64,000 nt of DNA from Tessaracoccus coleopterorum (GTDB taxonomy: Bacteria > Actinomycetota > Actinomycetes > Propionibacteriales > Propionibacteriaceae). The translations under genes were made by a program, and so were the position numbers. The notes under the pieces were generated by a model that was not told the origin of the DNA, did no database searches, and worked only from the letters and a program-made list of their open reading frames with translations. Positions within the stretch are counted from its first letter, which is position 1. Every line of letters starts with the position of its first letter. The stretch covers positions 3,038,001-3,102,000 of the forward strand of contig NZ_JAANIJ010000001.1 of the NCBI RefSeq assembly GCF_011174705.1, given 5' to 3'. Shown here one piece after another: positions 1-9,549 of this stretch.

Positions 1-417
1 GCGTGCCCGGGCCTGGCGACGCGCCTTCGGCATGCCCTGGAAGGCGAGTGGGAGGGCCACGTTGTCGAGGGCGGTCATGGACGGGAGGAGGTTGAAGGAC
101 TGGAAGATGAACCCCACCTGGTTGCGGCGGTAGGCCACCAACTGCGACTCGCTGAAGGCGTGCACTGGCTGGCCCGCCACGTAGATCTCGCCCGCGGTCG
201 GCCGTTCGAGCCCTGCCAGCATGTTCAGGAGCGTCGACTTCCCGGAGCCGGAGGTTCCGACGATGGCGGTGAACGAGCCCCGCGGGACCGTGAGGTTGAC
301 GTGGTTGAGCGCGGCGATGCGCGAGGACCCGACCCTGAAGAGCTTGCTCAGGTCGCGCGTCACCACCAACGGTTCGCCCAGTTCGGGAAGCGCCGTGGCC
401 GGGCGGGTCAGCGTCAC
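1..417 (-). CDS. ABC transporter ATP-binding protein, MacB/LolD-like (partial)
   Basis: N-terminal 139 residues of an ABC ATPase; the rest lies beyond the window's left edge. The Walker A motif GTSGSGKST is at about residues 56-64 and the Q-loop region reads FIFQSFNLLPSMTALDNV, the pattern of the MacB/LolD/FtsE class that pairs with FtsX-like permeases. I chose GTG at 417 because GAGAGG lies about 8 nt upstream and the reading begins MTLTRPATALPELGEP before the usual beta-strand (VVTRDLSKLF). The Walker B and signature motifs are not in the window. Substrate unknown; the permease partner is expected further left. Confidence 0.85.
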   Translation of the reverse strand, partial: MTLTRPATALPELGEPLVVTRDLSKLFRVGSSRIAALNHVNLTVPRGSFTAIVGTSGSGKSTLLNMLAGLERPTAGEIYVAGQPVHAFSESQLVAYRRNQVGFIFQSFNLLPSMTALDNVALPLAFQGMPKARRQARAR

Positions 418-672
418 CTCTGTCGCCTCTCGATCCTGCCCACGACCGGGAATGGGTGAGCCTGCCGCGAACACTATTGCCTCCGGGGCCCGATGTGGGG
501 ACCACAGGCCCGTTCGCGTCACATATCGGGACCGGGGCACTACGGGGCAGTGGAGCCGCATGCGACCACGGTCCCGGGTGGCAGGTGTGTTCCGCGTGCG
601 CGGGGCCGGTTCCGGCAGTAGCTTCTCCTCAGATCCACAGCCACAGAGCCGTAGCCCCGGTGAGGAGCCCAC

Positions 673-3669
673 ATGCATGAGAACCAGGACCTGACGCTCG
701 CACGCGCGCGACGCGTGCTCGAGGAGCGGCTGCGGCCCGCGATCCACTCCGATCCGCACCCGCTCTCTCTGGCGGCGCACGTGGTCGGGGCGAGCCGATC
801 CCGGTGGCGGAGGGGCTGCGCGCCGACTACTCGCCCGTGTCGGTCGGGGCCCGTTGGGGCCGCGCCTGGGACACCACCTGGTTCCGGATCTCGGGCCGGG
901 TGCCGGAGGCCTTCGCGGGCCGCCGGGTCGAGATCGTCGCCGACCTCGGCTTCGACACCGGGATGCCGGGCTTCCAGTGCGAGGGCCTCGTCCACCTCGC
1001 GGACGGCACCCCCGTCCGGTCGCTCAACCCGCGCGCCCAGTGGATCCCCGTCAGCCGCGACGCGCGGGGCGGCGAGGAGATCGGGTTCTTCGTCGAGGCC
1101 GCCTCGAACCCCGTCCTGCTCGGGCACCGGCCCTTCCTGCCCACCGCCGAGGGGACGTTCTCACCTCGGGTGATGAGGAGCTGTACCGCATCGGGCGCGT
1201 CGACGTCTGTGTCTTTGAAGGGGAGGTGTTCGAGCTGGTCCACGACGTCGAGGTGCTGGTGGAGCTGGCCGCGGAACTCCCGGCCGAATCGGGCCGCAGG
1301 GCCCGGATCCTGCATGCCCTCGACGCCTGCCTCAACCTGGTCGACCTGCAGGATGTGGCGGGCTCCGCGGCCGGGGCCCGCGCGCAACTGGTCGACGTCC
1401 TGGCCAGCCCCGCCGAGCCGAGCGCGCACCGGCTGACCGCCGTCGGTCACGCGCACATCGACTCGGCCTGGCTGTGGCCGTTGCGGGAGACCGTACGGAA
1501 GGTGGCGCGCACCTGTTCCTCGATGGTTGCGCTGCTGGAGGAGGACGACGGGTTCGTCTACGCCATGTCGAGCGCCCAGCAGTACGACTGGCTGAAGCGG
1601 GAGCGACCCGAGGTGTTCGCCCGCGTGCGCGACGCCGTCGCGAGCGGGCGGTTCGTGCCGATCGGCGGTATGTGGGTGGAGCCCGACGCGGTGCTGCCGT
1701 CGGGTGAGAGCTTCATCCGGCAGATCTCCCAGGGCCAACGGTTCTTCCGCGAGGAGTTCGGGGTCGAGTGCAGGGGCGCCTGGCTGCCCGACAGTTTCGG
1801 CTACTCCCCGGCGCTGCCGCAGCTGCTCGTCGGATCGGGCTTCGAGTGGTTCCTGACCCAGAAGATCTCCTGGAACCAGGTCAACCGTTTCCCCCACCAC
1901 ACGTTCTGGTGGGAAGGCATCGACGGGTCGCGCGTGTTCACGCACTTCCCGCCGATGGACACCTACAACGCGCAACTGAGCGGCGAGGAGGTGGCCCGCG
2001 CGGCGCGCCAGTTCAAGGAGAAGGCCGTCGCCTCCAACTCGCTGGCCCGACCGGCTGGGGCGACGGTGGCGGTGGCACCACCAGGGAGATGCTGGCGCGT
2101 GCCCGGCGGCTCGCCGACCTCGAGGGAAGCCCCAGGGTCGTGCCCGGATCGCCGGACGACTTCTTCGAGCGCGCCATGCGGGAGCTGCCCGACCCTGACA
2201 CCTGGCGCGGCGAGTTGTACCTGGAGCTGCACCGGGCCACATTCACGACGCAGCACCACACCAAGCAGGGCAACCGGCGCAATCAGAGGCTGCTCGCGGA
2301 GGCCGAGTTGTGGGCCTCTGTCGCCGCCGTCAGGGCCGGGTTCGGCTACCCGTACGAGGAACTGGACGAGATCTGGCGGGAGGTGCTGCTCCTGCAGTTC
2401 CACGACATTCTGCCCGGCACCTCCATCGCCTGGGTGCACCGCGAGGCCGAGGAGGCCCACGCGAGGCTGACGGTGCGGCTGGAGGTGATCATCGGGCAGG
2501 CCCTCACGGCGCTGGGCGTCACCCTGACCGACCGGGGAGAGCTGCTCGTCAACGCCGCCCCGGTCGCCCGGCTCGGGATTCCCGCCTGCTCGGTGGCGCC
2601 GTCCGACGCACCCGCGGGCGTGACCGCTTCGGCGGAGGCTGACGGGTTCGTCCTCGAGAGCGACCAGGTGCGGGCCGTCATCGACCGGGCAGGCCTCGTC
2701 GTGTCGCTCGTCGACCGGCGGAGCGGACGCGAGGCCATCGCGGAGGGAGGCCGGGGCAACCTGCTCCAGTTGCACCAGGACTTCCCCAACGCCTGGGATG
2801 CCTGGGATGTCGACTCCCACTACCGGGACATGCGTGAGGATCTCGACGGCCCCGCCGACGTCAGGCTCGATGGTGACGCCGTCGTCGTGCGCAGGAGCTT
2901 CGGTGCCTCGTCGGTGACCCAGCGTCTCACCCTCGACCCGGCGGGCCGGATCCTCACGATCGACTGCGACATCGACTGGCACGAGGACGAGAAGTTCCTC
3001 AAGCTGGCGTTCCCGGTCGACGCGTTCTCCGATGAGGTGCTGGCCGAGACGCAGTTCGGCTACCAGCGGCGCGCCAACCACACCAACACGTCGTGGGAGG
3101 CGGCCCGCTTCGAGACGCACGCGCAGCACTGGTTCCTGGTGCGGGAGCCGGGCTTCGGCGTCGCGTTCCTCAACGAGTCGAGCCACGGGTTTGACGTGAC
3201 CCGCGTGCACGAGGGGGGACGGGTCACGAACCTGGCCAGGTTCTCGGTGCTGCGGGCCCCCCGGTTCCCCGACCCGCAGGCCGACAGGGGCAGGCACCAC
3301 CTCCGGTTCGGCGTCCTCGTCGGCGCCGACATCCCCGACGCGACCGGGGCGGGTTGGGCGTTCGAGCATCCGGGTAGGACGGCCGAGGGGGCAACGGTCG
3401 CTCCCCTCGTCGTCTCGAGCGGGCCGGGGGTGGTCGTCTGCGCCGTCAAGCTCGCCGATGACCGTTCGGGCGACCTGATCGTGCGCGTCTACGAGTCCCT
3501 GGGGGCCAGGGGGGCGACGACGCTGTCGTTCGATCTGCCGGGGATCGCCTCCGTGGCCCGCACCGACCTCATCGAAAGGACCGCCCCGGGTGACCTGCCG
3601 CTCGATGACGGGTCGGTGGAACTGACGCTCAGACCATTCGAGGTGGTGACCCTGCGCGTCAGGCGCTGA
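673..3669 (+). CDS. Alpha-mannosidase, glycoside hydrolase family 38 (frameshifted)
   Basis: About 1000 residues once three frameshifts are corrected (near 795, 1160 and 2050), the normal GH38 length. Visible motifs: AHIDSAWLWPLRE (zinc-binding His/Asp), WLPDSFGYSPALPQLL with the catalytic nucleophile Asp in DSFGYS, the glycine-rich GWGDGGGG motif recovered after the third correction, and LQFHDILPGTSIAWVH. A C-terminal beta-sandwich region follows, ending at TGA 3669. The family releases alpha-mannose from oligosaccharides; no signal peptide is visible, so a cytoplasmic role in mannoside catabolism is likely. Start ATG 673 follows GTGAGGAGCCC. The neighbouring ABC ATPase is divergent and not obviously linked. 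Confidence 0.88.
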
Positions 3670-3684
3670 ACCCGGCTCCGCGCG

Positions 3685-4061
3685 TCAGCCGTGGCTCGCG
3701 GCCAGGTGCACGGCCTCGATCTGGGCGACCACGACGGAGTTCAGCGCGGCGAGGTGCTCATAGTCGCGGGGCGGGGTGCCCGGTACAGGGGGCGCACAGT
3801 GGTGAGGACCTCGAACAGGTCCTCACGGGTGAACTGCTTGTTCCTGGTGAGGAGTCGGAGGCCGCCGCGGGCGTCGCGCAGGTCGCGCAGCCGGCCGCGC
3901 CAGCCGGGGTTCGACAGCGGGGCCTCATCCTGATCCATCGCGTCGGTGAGCTGGCCGAGGGCGTCGATCAGCGCGTCGATCGCGGGCCGCACCTGCTCCG
4001 GATCGAACGCACTGACGGTGACCTCGTCCTCGCGGCCGAAGAGTCTTGCAATAAATCCCAT
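3685..4061 (-). CDS. Uncharacterised small protein (one frameshift)
   Basis: About 125 residues starting MGFIARLFGREDEVTV, with a GGGAGGGAAA ribosome-binding site in front of the ATG at 4061. One lost base near 3785 sends the reading into an artificial end; restoring it gives a C-terminus ending in EAVHLAASHG and a stop 15 bp from the convergent mannosidase stop. Soluble, charged and helical, with a central stretch NPGWRGRLRDLRDARGG. I do not recognise a family. Confidence 0.6.
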
Positions 4062-4311
4062 GGTCGTTTCCCTCCCTGGTCACACCGTACCGGGGTGCAC
4101 CCACCGCCGTAACCGGTACCCGGTTGGTACGCTCGCGCTGAGGATCCAGGGAGGTGGGAGCCGGTGCCGGAACATGAGGAGGGCGCGCTCATGCCCGTCG
4201 ACGGCGTCCCGGGACACGCGACCGGGGCGAGGTGGTCGCGGCCCGACCGGCGCCCGTCTACCGTGCCTCTGCCGGGCCGAATCCCAGGCGGAGGCGCCGG
4301 GGATCGGCGAC
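4062..4311. other. Divergent intergenic region
   Basis: 250 bp between divergent genes. It has TACGGT about 25 nt before the minus-strand start and GGTACC/GTTGGTACG repeats, but no clear -35/-10 pair or coding signal. Confidence 0.4.
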
Positions 4312-5550
4312 ATGGTCGACACGATCTTCATCGTGCTCGCGCTGATCTTCTCCGGCTGGCTTGCGGGGCGGCTGCTGCTGGCAAGCTTCCACCTCTCGCC
4401 GCTGAGCATCCTTCCGGTCATCGGGTTCTATGCCGTGGTGGCCTACCTGCTGCTTCCACGGATGCACCAGGTGTTCACGGATCTGTACGTGCCGAACTAC
4501 TTCATCGGCCGCACCCGCACCGGTGACGGCCTCTTGGGCGACCCGATCAACCTCGCGCTGGACGGTTCGGAGGCCGACGTGCACGCCGCGATGCAGCGCG
4601 CCGGCTGGACGCTGGCCGATGAGGTGACCATCGCGTCCAGCATGAGGATCATCGCGTCGACGCTGCTGCGGCGAACCTACAAGGAGGCTCCCGTCTCCGA
4701 CCTCATGTTGTTTGGCAGGCGGCAGGACTTCGCCTATCAGCAGGAGGTGGGCGGTGACGCGTCCAAGCGGCACCACGTCCGGTTCTGGAAGGCGCCCGAC
4801 GGGTGGCTGCTGCCCGGCGGCGAGAAGGTCGACTGGCTCGCGGCCGGCACCTACGACCGTCGGGTCGGGTTGTCGCTGTTCACGATGCAGGTGACCCACA
4901 AGATCGACCCGGACACCGACGCGGAGCGCGACTACATCATCGCGACCCTCGAGCATGCCGACCCCGAGATCTACATCCGCGTCATCCATGACTTCTCCAC
5001 CGCGTACCACGCGCGCAACGGCGGGGGCGACGCGATCCGCACCGACGGCGACCTGCCCATCGCAGATGTTGGCGGCGCGGTGGGTCGCTCCCATCGACGT
5101 GAACTGCCCATCAGGGCTGAGGAGGCGTCGATCACCGAACACCACATTCCGCCCGTCGGCCTGCTGTTTGCGGGGCTGCTGGTGCTGCTGCGGTCGATCC
5201 AGATGGGCTTCATCGTCCCGGAGGTGATGCGGATGGCGGATGTGCTCGGTGCCACCGAGGGGCAGACGGTGCTCGCGGCGGTGGCGTTCGGATCCGTTGC
5301 CGTGGTCTACCTGGCGCTGTGGCTGCTCACCCTGGCGCGTCGCAGTTGGGCCCGCACGCTGTTCATGCTGATGCTGAGCCTCGACGCCTTCCTCTCCCTG
5401 TCGCAGGTGCTGCCGGTGGGTGGTGGGGCACGCCTCCTCGTGCTGGCCGGCGCCGCGCTGTCGGTCCTGACGCTGCTCGCCGTCACCGGCCCCGACGCGT
5501 CGGCCTGGGTCCGCGAACGGCGGGGACGCGGCCGACCCGTCAGGGAATGA
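4312..5550 (+). CDS. LssY C-terminal domain membrane protein
   Basis: 412-residue reading with no frameshift. Two membrane segments at the N-terminus (TIFIVLALIFSGWLAG; ILPVIGFYAVVAYLLL) are followed by a soluble central domain of about 200 residues resembling the LssY C-terminal family (LFGRRQDFAYQQEVGG, HHVRFWKAPDG, VTHKIDPDTDAERDYI). Four further hydrophobic helices follow from about residue 285 to the end. ATG 4312 is chosen because it opens directly into the first membrane helix; the ribosome-binding site is weak. The biochemical function of this domain is not established. It stands alone as a transcription unit. Confidence 0.6.
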   Translation: MVDTIFIVLALIFSGWLAGRLLLASFHLSPLSILPVIGFYAVVAYLLLPRMHQVFTDLYVPNYFIGRTRTGDGLLGDPINLALDGSEADVHAAMQRAGWTLADEVTIASSMRIIASTLLRRTYKEAPVSDLMLFGRRQDFAYQQEVGGDASKRHHVRFWKAPDGWLLPGGEKVDWLAAGTYDRRVGLSLFTMQVTHKIDPDTDAERDYIIATLEHADPEIYIRVIHDFSTAYHARNGGGDAIRTDGDLPIADVGGAVGRSHRRELPIRAEEASITEHHIPPVGLLFAGLLVLLRSIQMGFIVPEVMRMADVLGATEGQTVLAAVAFGSVAVVYLALWLLTLARRSWARTLFMLMLSLDAFLSLSQVLPVGGGARLLVLAGAALSVLTLLAVTGPDASAWVRERRGRGRPVRE

Positions 5551-5801
5551 GTGATGCACGCCCCGAACTCTCACGGTGGTGGCTGGGTCATTCATGGCTG
5601 GTTTCCTGGGATCGATGCTTCATGGCACACATCAACACCGCGAGCGGGACGTGCCCCGCGTACAGATTCGGCCGGCCGTGGCGCGGACGACGGAGCCTCC
5701 TTCCGCGTCGCGGCAGCGGCTCCCATGCCGTCCGGTAGGTTCGTTGGACGGGGCCCGGCGCAGACAGGGACGGGGACCCGTCACCGATCAGAAGGAAGAT
5801 C
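5551..5801. other. Intergenic region, no gene seen
   Basis: 251 bp between the LssY-like gene and the kinase-like gene. Short open readings here have no family signal. Only the ribosome-binding site AAGGAAG before 5802 is recognisable. Confidence 0.4.
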
Positions 5802-6458
5802 ATGGGCAGCATCACCATCTCCCGCCAGCTCGGAAGCCACGGCGCACGCGTCGCCAGAGGCGTGGCGAGGAAGCTTGGCTGGCCGCTGGCGGACAAGGCC
5901 ACGATCAACACTGTCATCCGGGAATACGGCCTGACGCAGCTCGATGACATCTACGGGCCGAAGCCCCCGCGGTTCTGGGACCTCTTCGAGAACAACAAGG
6001 TCTGGACCATCGAGTGGATGAACAAGACGATCCAGGCGATTGCGGCCCAGGAGGATGCCGTGATTCTGGGGCGTGGCGGGTTCGCCGTCCTCGGAGGCTA
6101 CGCGGACGTGCTCAACGTGTTCATCAAGGCGTCCGACGACGTCCGGGCGCACCGCATCGGGCTCCGTGACGACATCAGCCAGGCGGATGCGGCGGAGAAG
6201 GTCGCCGCCGATGACAAGGCGCGGGCCAAGTTCACCAGGCTGTTCTACTCGTTGGACTGGGCCGATGAGAGCAACTTCGACCTGGTCCTCGACACCGGCG
6301 AGGTCACCGATGAGGTCGCGATGGACCGGATCATTGAGGCCTACCGCGCGAAGATCTCGGCTGCGCCCGCCGGGCCGTCCATCGCGGAACTGGTGCCGGA
6401 CGCGCTCCTCGCCGAGAGCGTCCGCGGGCGCTTCGGGAAGACCAGCCAGACGCATTGA
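5802..6458 (+). CDS. Cytidylate kinase-like family protein
   Basis: 218 residues, intact, with AGAAGGAAG well spaced before ATG 5802. It opens ITISRQLGSHGARVARGVA, the degenerate P-loop of the cytidylate-kinase-like family (Cytidylate_kin2), and has the internal VILGRGGFAVL and VFIKASDDVRAHRI segments of P-loop nucleoside kinases. Predicted cytoplasmic nucleotide or small-molecule kinase; the substrate is not known for this family. True cmk in actinobacteria normally follows rluB, so this is probably a paralogue and not the housekeeping CMP kinase. Confidence 0.7.
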   Translation: MGSITISRQLGSHGARVARGVARKLGWPLADKATINTVIREYGLTQLDDIYGPKPPRFWDLFENNKVWTIEWMNKTIQAIAAQEDAVILGRGGFAVLGGYADVLNVFIKASDDVRAHRIGLRDDISQADAAEKVAADDKARAKFTRLFYSLDWADESNFDLVLDTGEVTDEVAMDRIIEAYRAKISAAPAGPSIAELVPDALLAESVRGRFGKTSQTH

Positions 6459-6599
6459 GCCCAGGTGGGGGCCTGGATGGTGGTGTTGGCCCCGGCTTCG
6501 ATCCGCTCGGCTCCGGCCGCTGCTTCTGCCATTGCGGTGACGTGGAGTGTGATTGCGTCGGCAGTCGCAACGATCCCGCTGGGGCGTTCCAGGATCCGT

Positions 6600-6960
6600 A
6601 GGGGATGAAGTCGACTCCGAAGCCGTCGACCAGGAACGTACTGCCACCGCCACTCCGCCCCCAGGTTCCTGCTGTGTGCCTCCAGTTCTCCTCCCACCAC
6701 CGCGGTTCAGGTCCTGCCAGCTCCAGCCGCCGCAGTCGAGGTGCCGGGACGCGCACGTACCCGTCGACCCGGTCGCGCGCCAACCGGTCAGGGTCGATGA
6801 GCTTTCGTCGGGTGCCCTGTATGAAGATGTGGCCTCGCCCGCGGAGGTCGGCGATGGTGTTGGAGACGGTGCCCTTGGACAACCCGACAGTGCCGTCAGC
6901 TGTTCGTAGCGCAGTGGACGTGCAGCGAAGGTGCCCCAAACCGGCGACAGCTGGCGGAAG
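6600..6960 (-). pseudogene. Decayed AbiEi-family antitoxin-like gene
   Basis: Fragments on the minus strand match the layout of type IV AbiEi antitoxins: AARPLRYEQLTALSG, then (after one shift) LSKGTVSNTIADLRGRGHIF as a winged-helix recognition segment, then KLIDPDRLARDRVDGYVR, and PEPRWWEE followed in another frame by LEAHSRNLGAEW. No start codon precedes the first fragment, whose reading runs into the tRNA terminator, and the C-terminal domain is not recognisable. Unlike neighbouring genes it cannot be restored to full length by single-base repair, so I call it a remnant. No AbiEii toxin gene is nearby. Confidence 0.45.
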
Positions 6961-6981
6961 GTGGCGGAAGGTGAAATGAGA

Positions 6982-7027
6982 AGAACCCCTGGTCAACTCG
7001 GCTTGCGCCTTGTCGACCAGGGGTTCT
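6982..7027 (-). terminator. Terminator of tRNA-Leu
   Basis: A 13-bp perfect inverted repeat (AGAACCCCTGGTC at 6982-6994 with its complement at 7015-7027) lies 7 nt beyond the 3' end of the minus-strand tRNA gene, followed by a T-rich stretch in the direction of transcription. Confidence 0.7.
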
Positions 7028-7033
7028 GATCTG

Positions 7034-7118
7034 TGTCCGAGAGAGGACTTGAACCTCCACGCCCTTTACGGGCACTAGCACCTCAAGCTAGCGCGTCTAC
7101 CAATTCCGCCACCCGGAC
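7034..7118 (-). tRNA. tRNA-Leu (anticodon GAG)
   Basis: 85-nt gene with a 7-bp acceptor stem (GTCCGGG with CTCGGAC, one G-T pair), discriminator A at 7034, D-arm GGTAGACGCGC, anticodon stem-loop CTAGC-TTGAGGT-GCTAG with anticodon GAG, a long variable arm as expected for a class II tRNA, and the T-arm GGTTCAAGTCC. CCA is not encoded. Decodes CUC/CUU leucine codons. Confidence 0.95.
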
Positions 7119-7148
7119 GAGTGACCTTCCCCTTGGGAAGCGTCGGTA

Positions 7149-7179
7149 ACTCTAGCAGCAACCTGCGGGAGTAATGCAA
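7149..7179 (-). promoter_or_regulatory. Promoter of tRNA-Leu
   Basis: On the minus strand TTGCAT (7174-7179) and TAGAGT (7149-7154) are separated by 19 nt, about 30 nt upstream of the tRNA. The spacing is slightly long for a sigma-70-type promoter. Confidence 0.5.
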
Positions 7180-7213
7180 ATCGGTGGACCGCTCCCCGGG
7201 CTCCGCCCCGGCG

Positions 7214-7219
7214 TAGGCT
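7214..7219 (+). promoter_or_regulatory. -10 hexamer TAGGCT for the DUF3224 gene
   Basis: TAGGCT 29 nt before ATG 7249, leaving a short leader that contains GAAGAGGAG as ribosome-binding site. This is a leadered contrast to the leaderless starts elsewhere in the window. Confidence 0.45.
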
Positions 7220-7248
7220 GTGGGGCAACCGCGAAGAGGAGTACCCAG

Positions 7249-7633
7249 ATGGCCATCCGAGCGACGTTTGACGTGAGCATCACCCCGGGCGATTCGCTCC
7301 TGCCCGGGACCGGACGCTTCGACTTCGAGAAGGAGTGGAGGGGCGACATCGCGGGCGTCAGCCGCGGTGTGATGCTCTCCTGCGGTGACCCGGCCGCCGG
7401 CACTGCGGGCTACGTGGCCATGGAGGCGTTCGAGGGGTCATCGCCGACCTCAGGGGCACCATCGCCTTCCAGCAGCTCGGGACCATGGACCACGGCAACC
7501 AGGGCGTGCGTTACCTCGTGGTCCCCGGCTCCGGCACCGGCGAACTCGAGGGGCGACGGGGGTGCTGCACCTCACCGTCGACCAGGACTCCGGGGTCCAC
7601 TCCGTGGCGATGGAGCTCACCTCCGGCCGATAG
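7249..7633 (+). CDS. DUF3224 domain protein (frameshifted)
   Basis: About 128 residues after two single-base corrections (near 7440 and 7555). The reading MAIRATFDVSITPGD, SAGYVAMEAFEG-like centre, AFQQLGTMDHGNQG and the C-terminal VVPGSGTGELEG are the landmarks of DUF3224, a small beta-barrel family of unknown function. Start ATG 7249 is preceded by GAAGAGGAG. The stop lies in a hairpin shared with the convergent aldo/keto reductase gene. Confidence 0.75.
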
Positions 7634-7645
7634 GGCCTCAGGCCC
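7633..7645. repeat. Inverted repeat holding convergent stop codons
   Basis: GGGCC-TCA-GGCCC: a 5-bp inverted repeat whose 3-nt loop is the stop codon of the minus-strand gene; the plus-strand stop TAG ends at its first base. Possibly a minimal bidirectional terminator. Confidence 0.35.
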
Positions 7646-8606
7646 TGCGCGCAGCGCGTTCGGCCCGCCCGAGATGTCGTCGAGCGCGGAGACGATGGGG
7701 CGACCAACTCCTTGCTCTCGGCGTCGATCAGCTCGGACAGCTGCGCCACGGTGCGGGGACCGACCAGCGCGGAGGCCACCTGCGGCGCGTCACGCACCCA
7801 CATCAGCGCCACCTGCGGCGGAGTCAGGCCGAGGCCCTGCGCGGCGTGTGCGACGGCGTCGACGATCGCCTGCGAGCGCGGCTGCAGGTACGGCTCCAGG
7901 AACCAGCCGAAGTGATCGGACGCGGCCCGCGAGTCGCGCGGCACCCGGCCGCCGCCGTAGCGCCCGCTGAGCGCGCCCCGTCCGAGGCTCGACCAGGCGA
8001 GCAGCCCGAGCCCGTGGTAGGCGGCGGCGCCGACGACCTCGACCTCGGCGCGGCGGGCCAGCAGCGAGTACTCCACCTGCACGCTCGAGAGCCGGATCCG
8101 CGAGCGGTCGGCCTCCTGCCAGGTGGCGGCGGTCGCCGTCTGCCAACCCACGAAGTTGGAGACGCCGACGTAGCGGGCCATGCCGCGCGCGACGGCCGTG
8201 TCGAGGGCGGAAAGGGTCTCGTCGATCGGCGCAGACCCCCACGCATGGACCTGCCACAGGTCCACGTGGTCGGTCTTGAGCCTGCGCAGCGACGCCTCGA
8301 GGTCGTCGAGCAGCGCGCCCCTGGACGTGTCGATGGTGCGTCGCGCGTCGCGCACCACGAAGCCGGCCTTGGTGGCGATCGCAAGCGCCTCGCGGGGAGG
8401 CCCGCGGCCAGCGCCTTGCCGATCATCCGTTCCGCGACGCCGCCGCCGTAGGCGGGTGACGTGTCCACGAGGTTGCCCCCCGCGGAGGCGAACTCGTGCA
8501 GCAGGTCACGGGCGGCGGGCCACTCCACGTCACGGCCCCATGAGATGGTGCCGAGGCCGAGGCGGGAGACCCGGAGGCCGGATGAACCGAGCGGTCGAAG
8601 CTGCAT
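7638..8606 (-). CDS. Aldo/keto reductase family protein (frameshifted)
   Basis: About 323 residues after correction, normal for the family. Starts MQLRPLGSSGLRVSRLGLGT with the catalytic Asp/Tyr region LVDTSPAYGGGVAERMIGKAL, then TKAGFVVRDARR, HVDLWQVHAW (active-site His), GVSNFVGWQ and the C-terminal cofactor-binding segment ASALVGPRTVAQLSE. A shift near 8400 separates the first 70 residues from the rest and others fall near 7700 and 7640. Predicted cytoplasmic NADPH-dependent oxidoreductase, substrate unknown. It lies 11 bp downstream of uppP on the same strand, so co-transcription is likely. Confidence 0.85.
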
Positions 8607-8617
8607 GGCAGGTGATG

Positions 8618-9442
8618 TTAGGCGACGAGGACGCCGGCGAGGATCAACGCGGCCACGACCGCCGCGATCACGAGGCGGTAGATGACGAAGATGCGGAAGT
8701 TGTGCGTCGAGATGTAGCGCAGCAGCCACGAGATGACGGCGTAGCCGACCACGAACGCGATGACGGTTGCGACGATCGTCGGACCCCAGGCCGTCGAGGC
8801 GTCGCCGCCGATGTCCTTCAACTTGTACAGGCCCGACCCGAACACGGCGGGGATGGCCAGCAGGAACGCGTACCGGGTCGCCGCCTCGCGGGTGTAGCCG
8901 AGGAAGAGGCCGCCGGAGATCGTCGCGCCGGAGCGGGAGACCCCGGGGATCAGCGCCGCGGCCTGGAACAGGCCGAACAGGATGCCGTCGCGCCAGGAGA
9001 GGTCCTTCAGTTCCTTGGTGTTGCGCTCGCCGTAGCGGTCGGCCAACGCCAGGATGACCGCCACGCCCGCCAGCATGGCGACGGTGATCCACAGGTTGCG
9101 CAGCGAGGTGTCGATGGCGTCCTGGAACAGGAGGCCGAGCAGCACGATCGGCACCGAGCCGACGATCACGAGCCAGCCCATCCGGGCGTCCGGGTCGCTC
9201 TTCTCGACGCGCCCCGTGAAGCTGCCGAACCAGTGCGAGATGATCCGCGCGATGTCTTTTCGGAAGTAGACCAGCACCGCAGTCTCGGTGCCGAGTTGGG
9301 TGACCGCCGTGAACGCGGCACCCGGGTCCCTTCCCTCGAAGAACAACTGTCCGACGATGGACACGTGGGCGCTCGATGAGATCGGGAGGAACTCGGTCAG
9401 CCCCTGCACGATCCCGAGCACGATGGCCTGCAGCCAGTCCAT
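8618..9442 (-). CDS. uppP: Undecaprenyl-diphosphatase
   Basis: 274 residues, intact. Polytopic membrane enzyme that dephosphorylates undecaprenyl diphosphate to recycle the cell-wall lipid carrier. Signature regions are GLTEFLPISSSAHV near residue 15 and PGVSRSGATISGGLF near residue 165, the two conserved active-site loops of the BacA/UppP family. Start ATG 9442 has AGAGGAACAAGAGG upstream. In actinobacteria uppP frequently neighbours the phosphatase/DUF3090/SCO1664/mshC set, as here (divergent). Confidence 0.95.
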   Translation of the reverse strand: MDWLQAIVLGIVQGLTEFLPISSSAHVSIVGQLFFEGRDPGAAFTAVTQLGTETAVLVYFRKDIARIISHWFGSFTGRVEKSDPDARMGWLVIVGSVPIVLLGLLFQDAIDTSLRNLWITVAMLAGVAVILALADRYGERNTKELKDLSWRDGILFGLFQAAALIPGVSRSGATISGGLFLGYTREAATRYAFLLAIPAVFGSGLYKLKDIGGDASTAWGPTIVATVIAFVVGYAVISWLLRYISTHNFRIFVIYRLVIAAVVAALILAGVLVA

Positions 9443-9536
9443 GCCTCTTGTTCCTCTCGTAGGCGAAATCCTGCGCCACTGTACTCCGGGGCCGCGCGGG
9501 CCGTCGCCTGTGGAGCGGTGGTGCGGGGGCCCGCGT

Positions 9537-9542
9537 TAGGCT
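9537..9542 (+). promoter_or_regulatory. -10 hexamer TAGGCT, leaderless phosphatase start
   Basis: Seven bases separate this hexamer from ATG 9550, so the transcript would begin at the start codon. No ribosome-binding site is present. Confidence 0.55.
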
Positions 9543-9549
9543 GTGGCCC

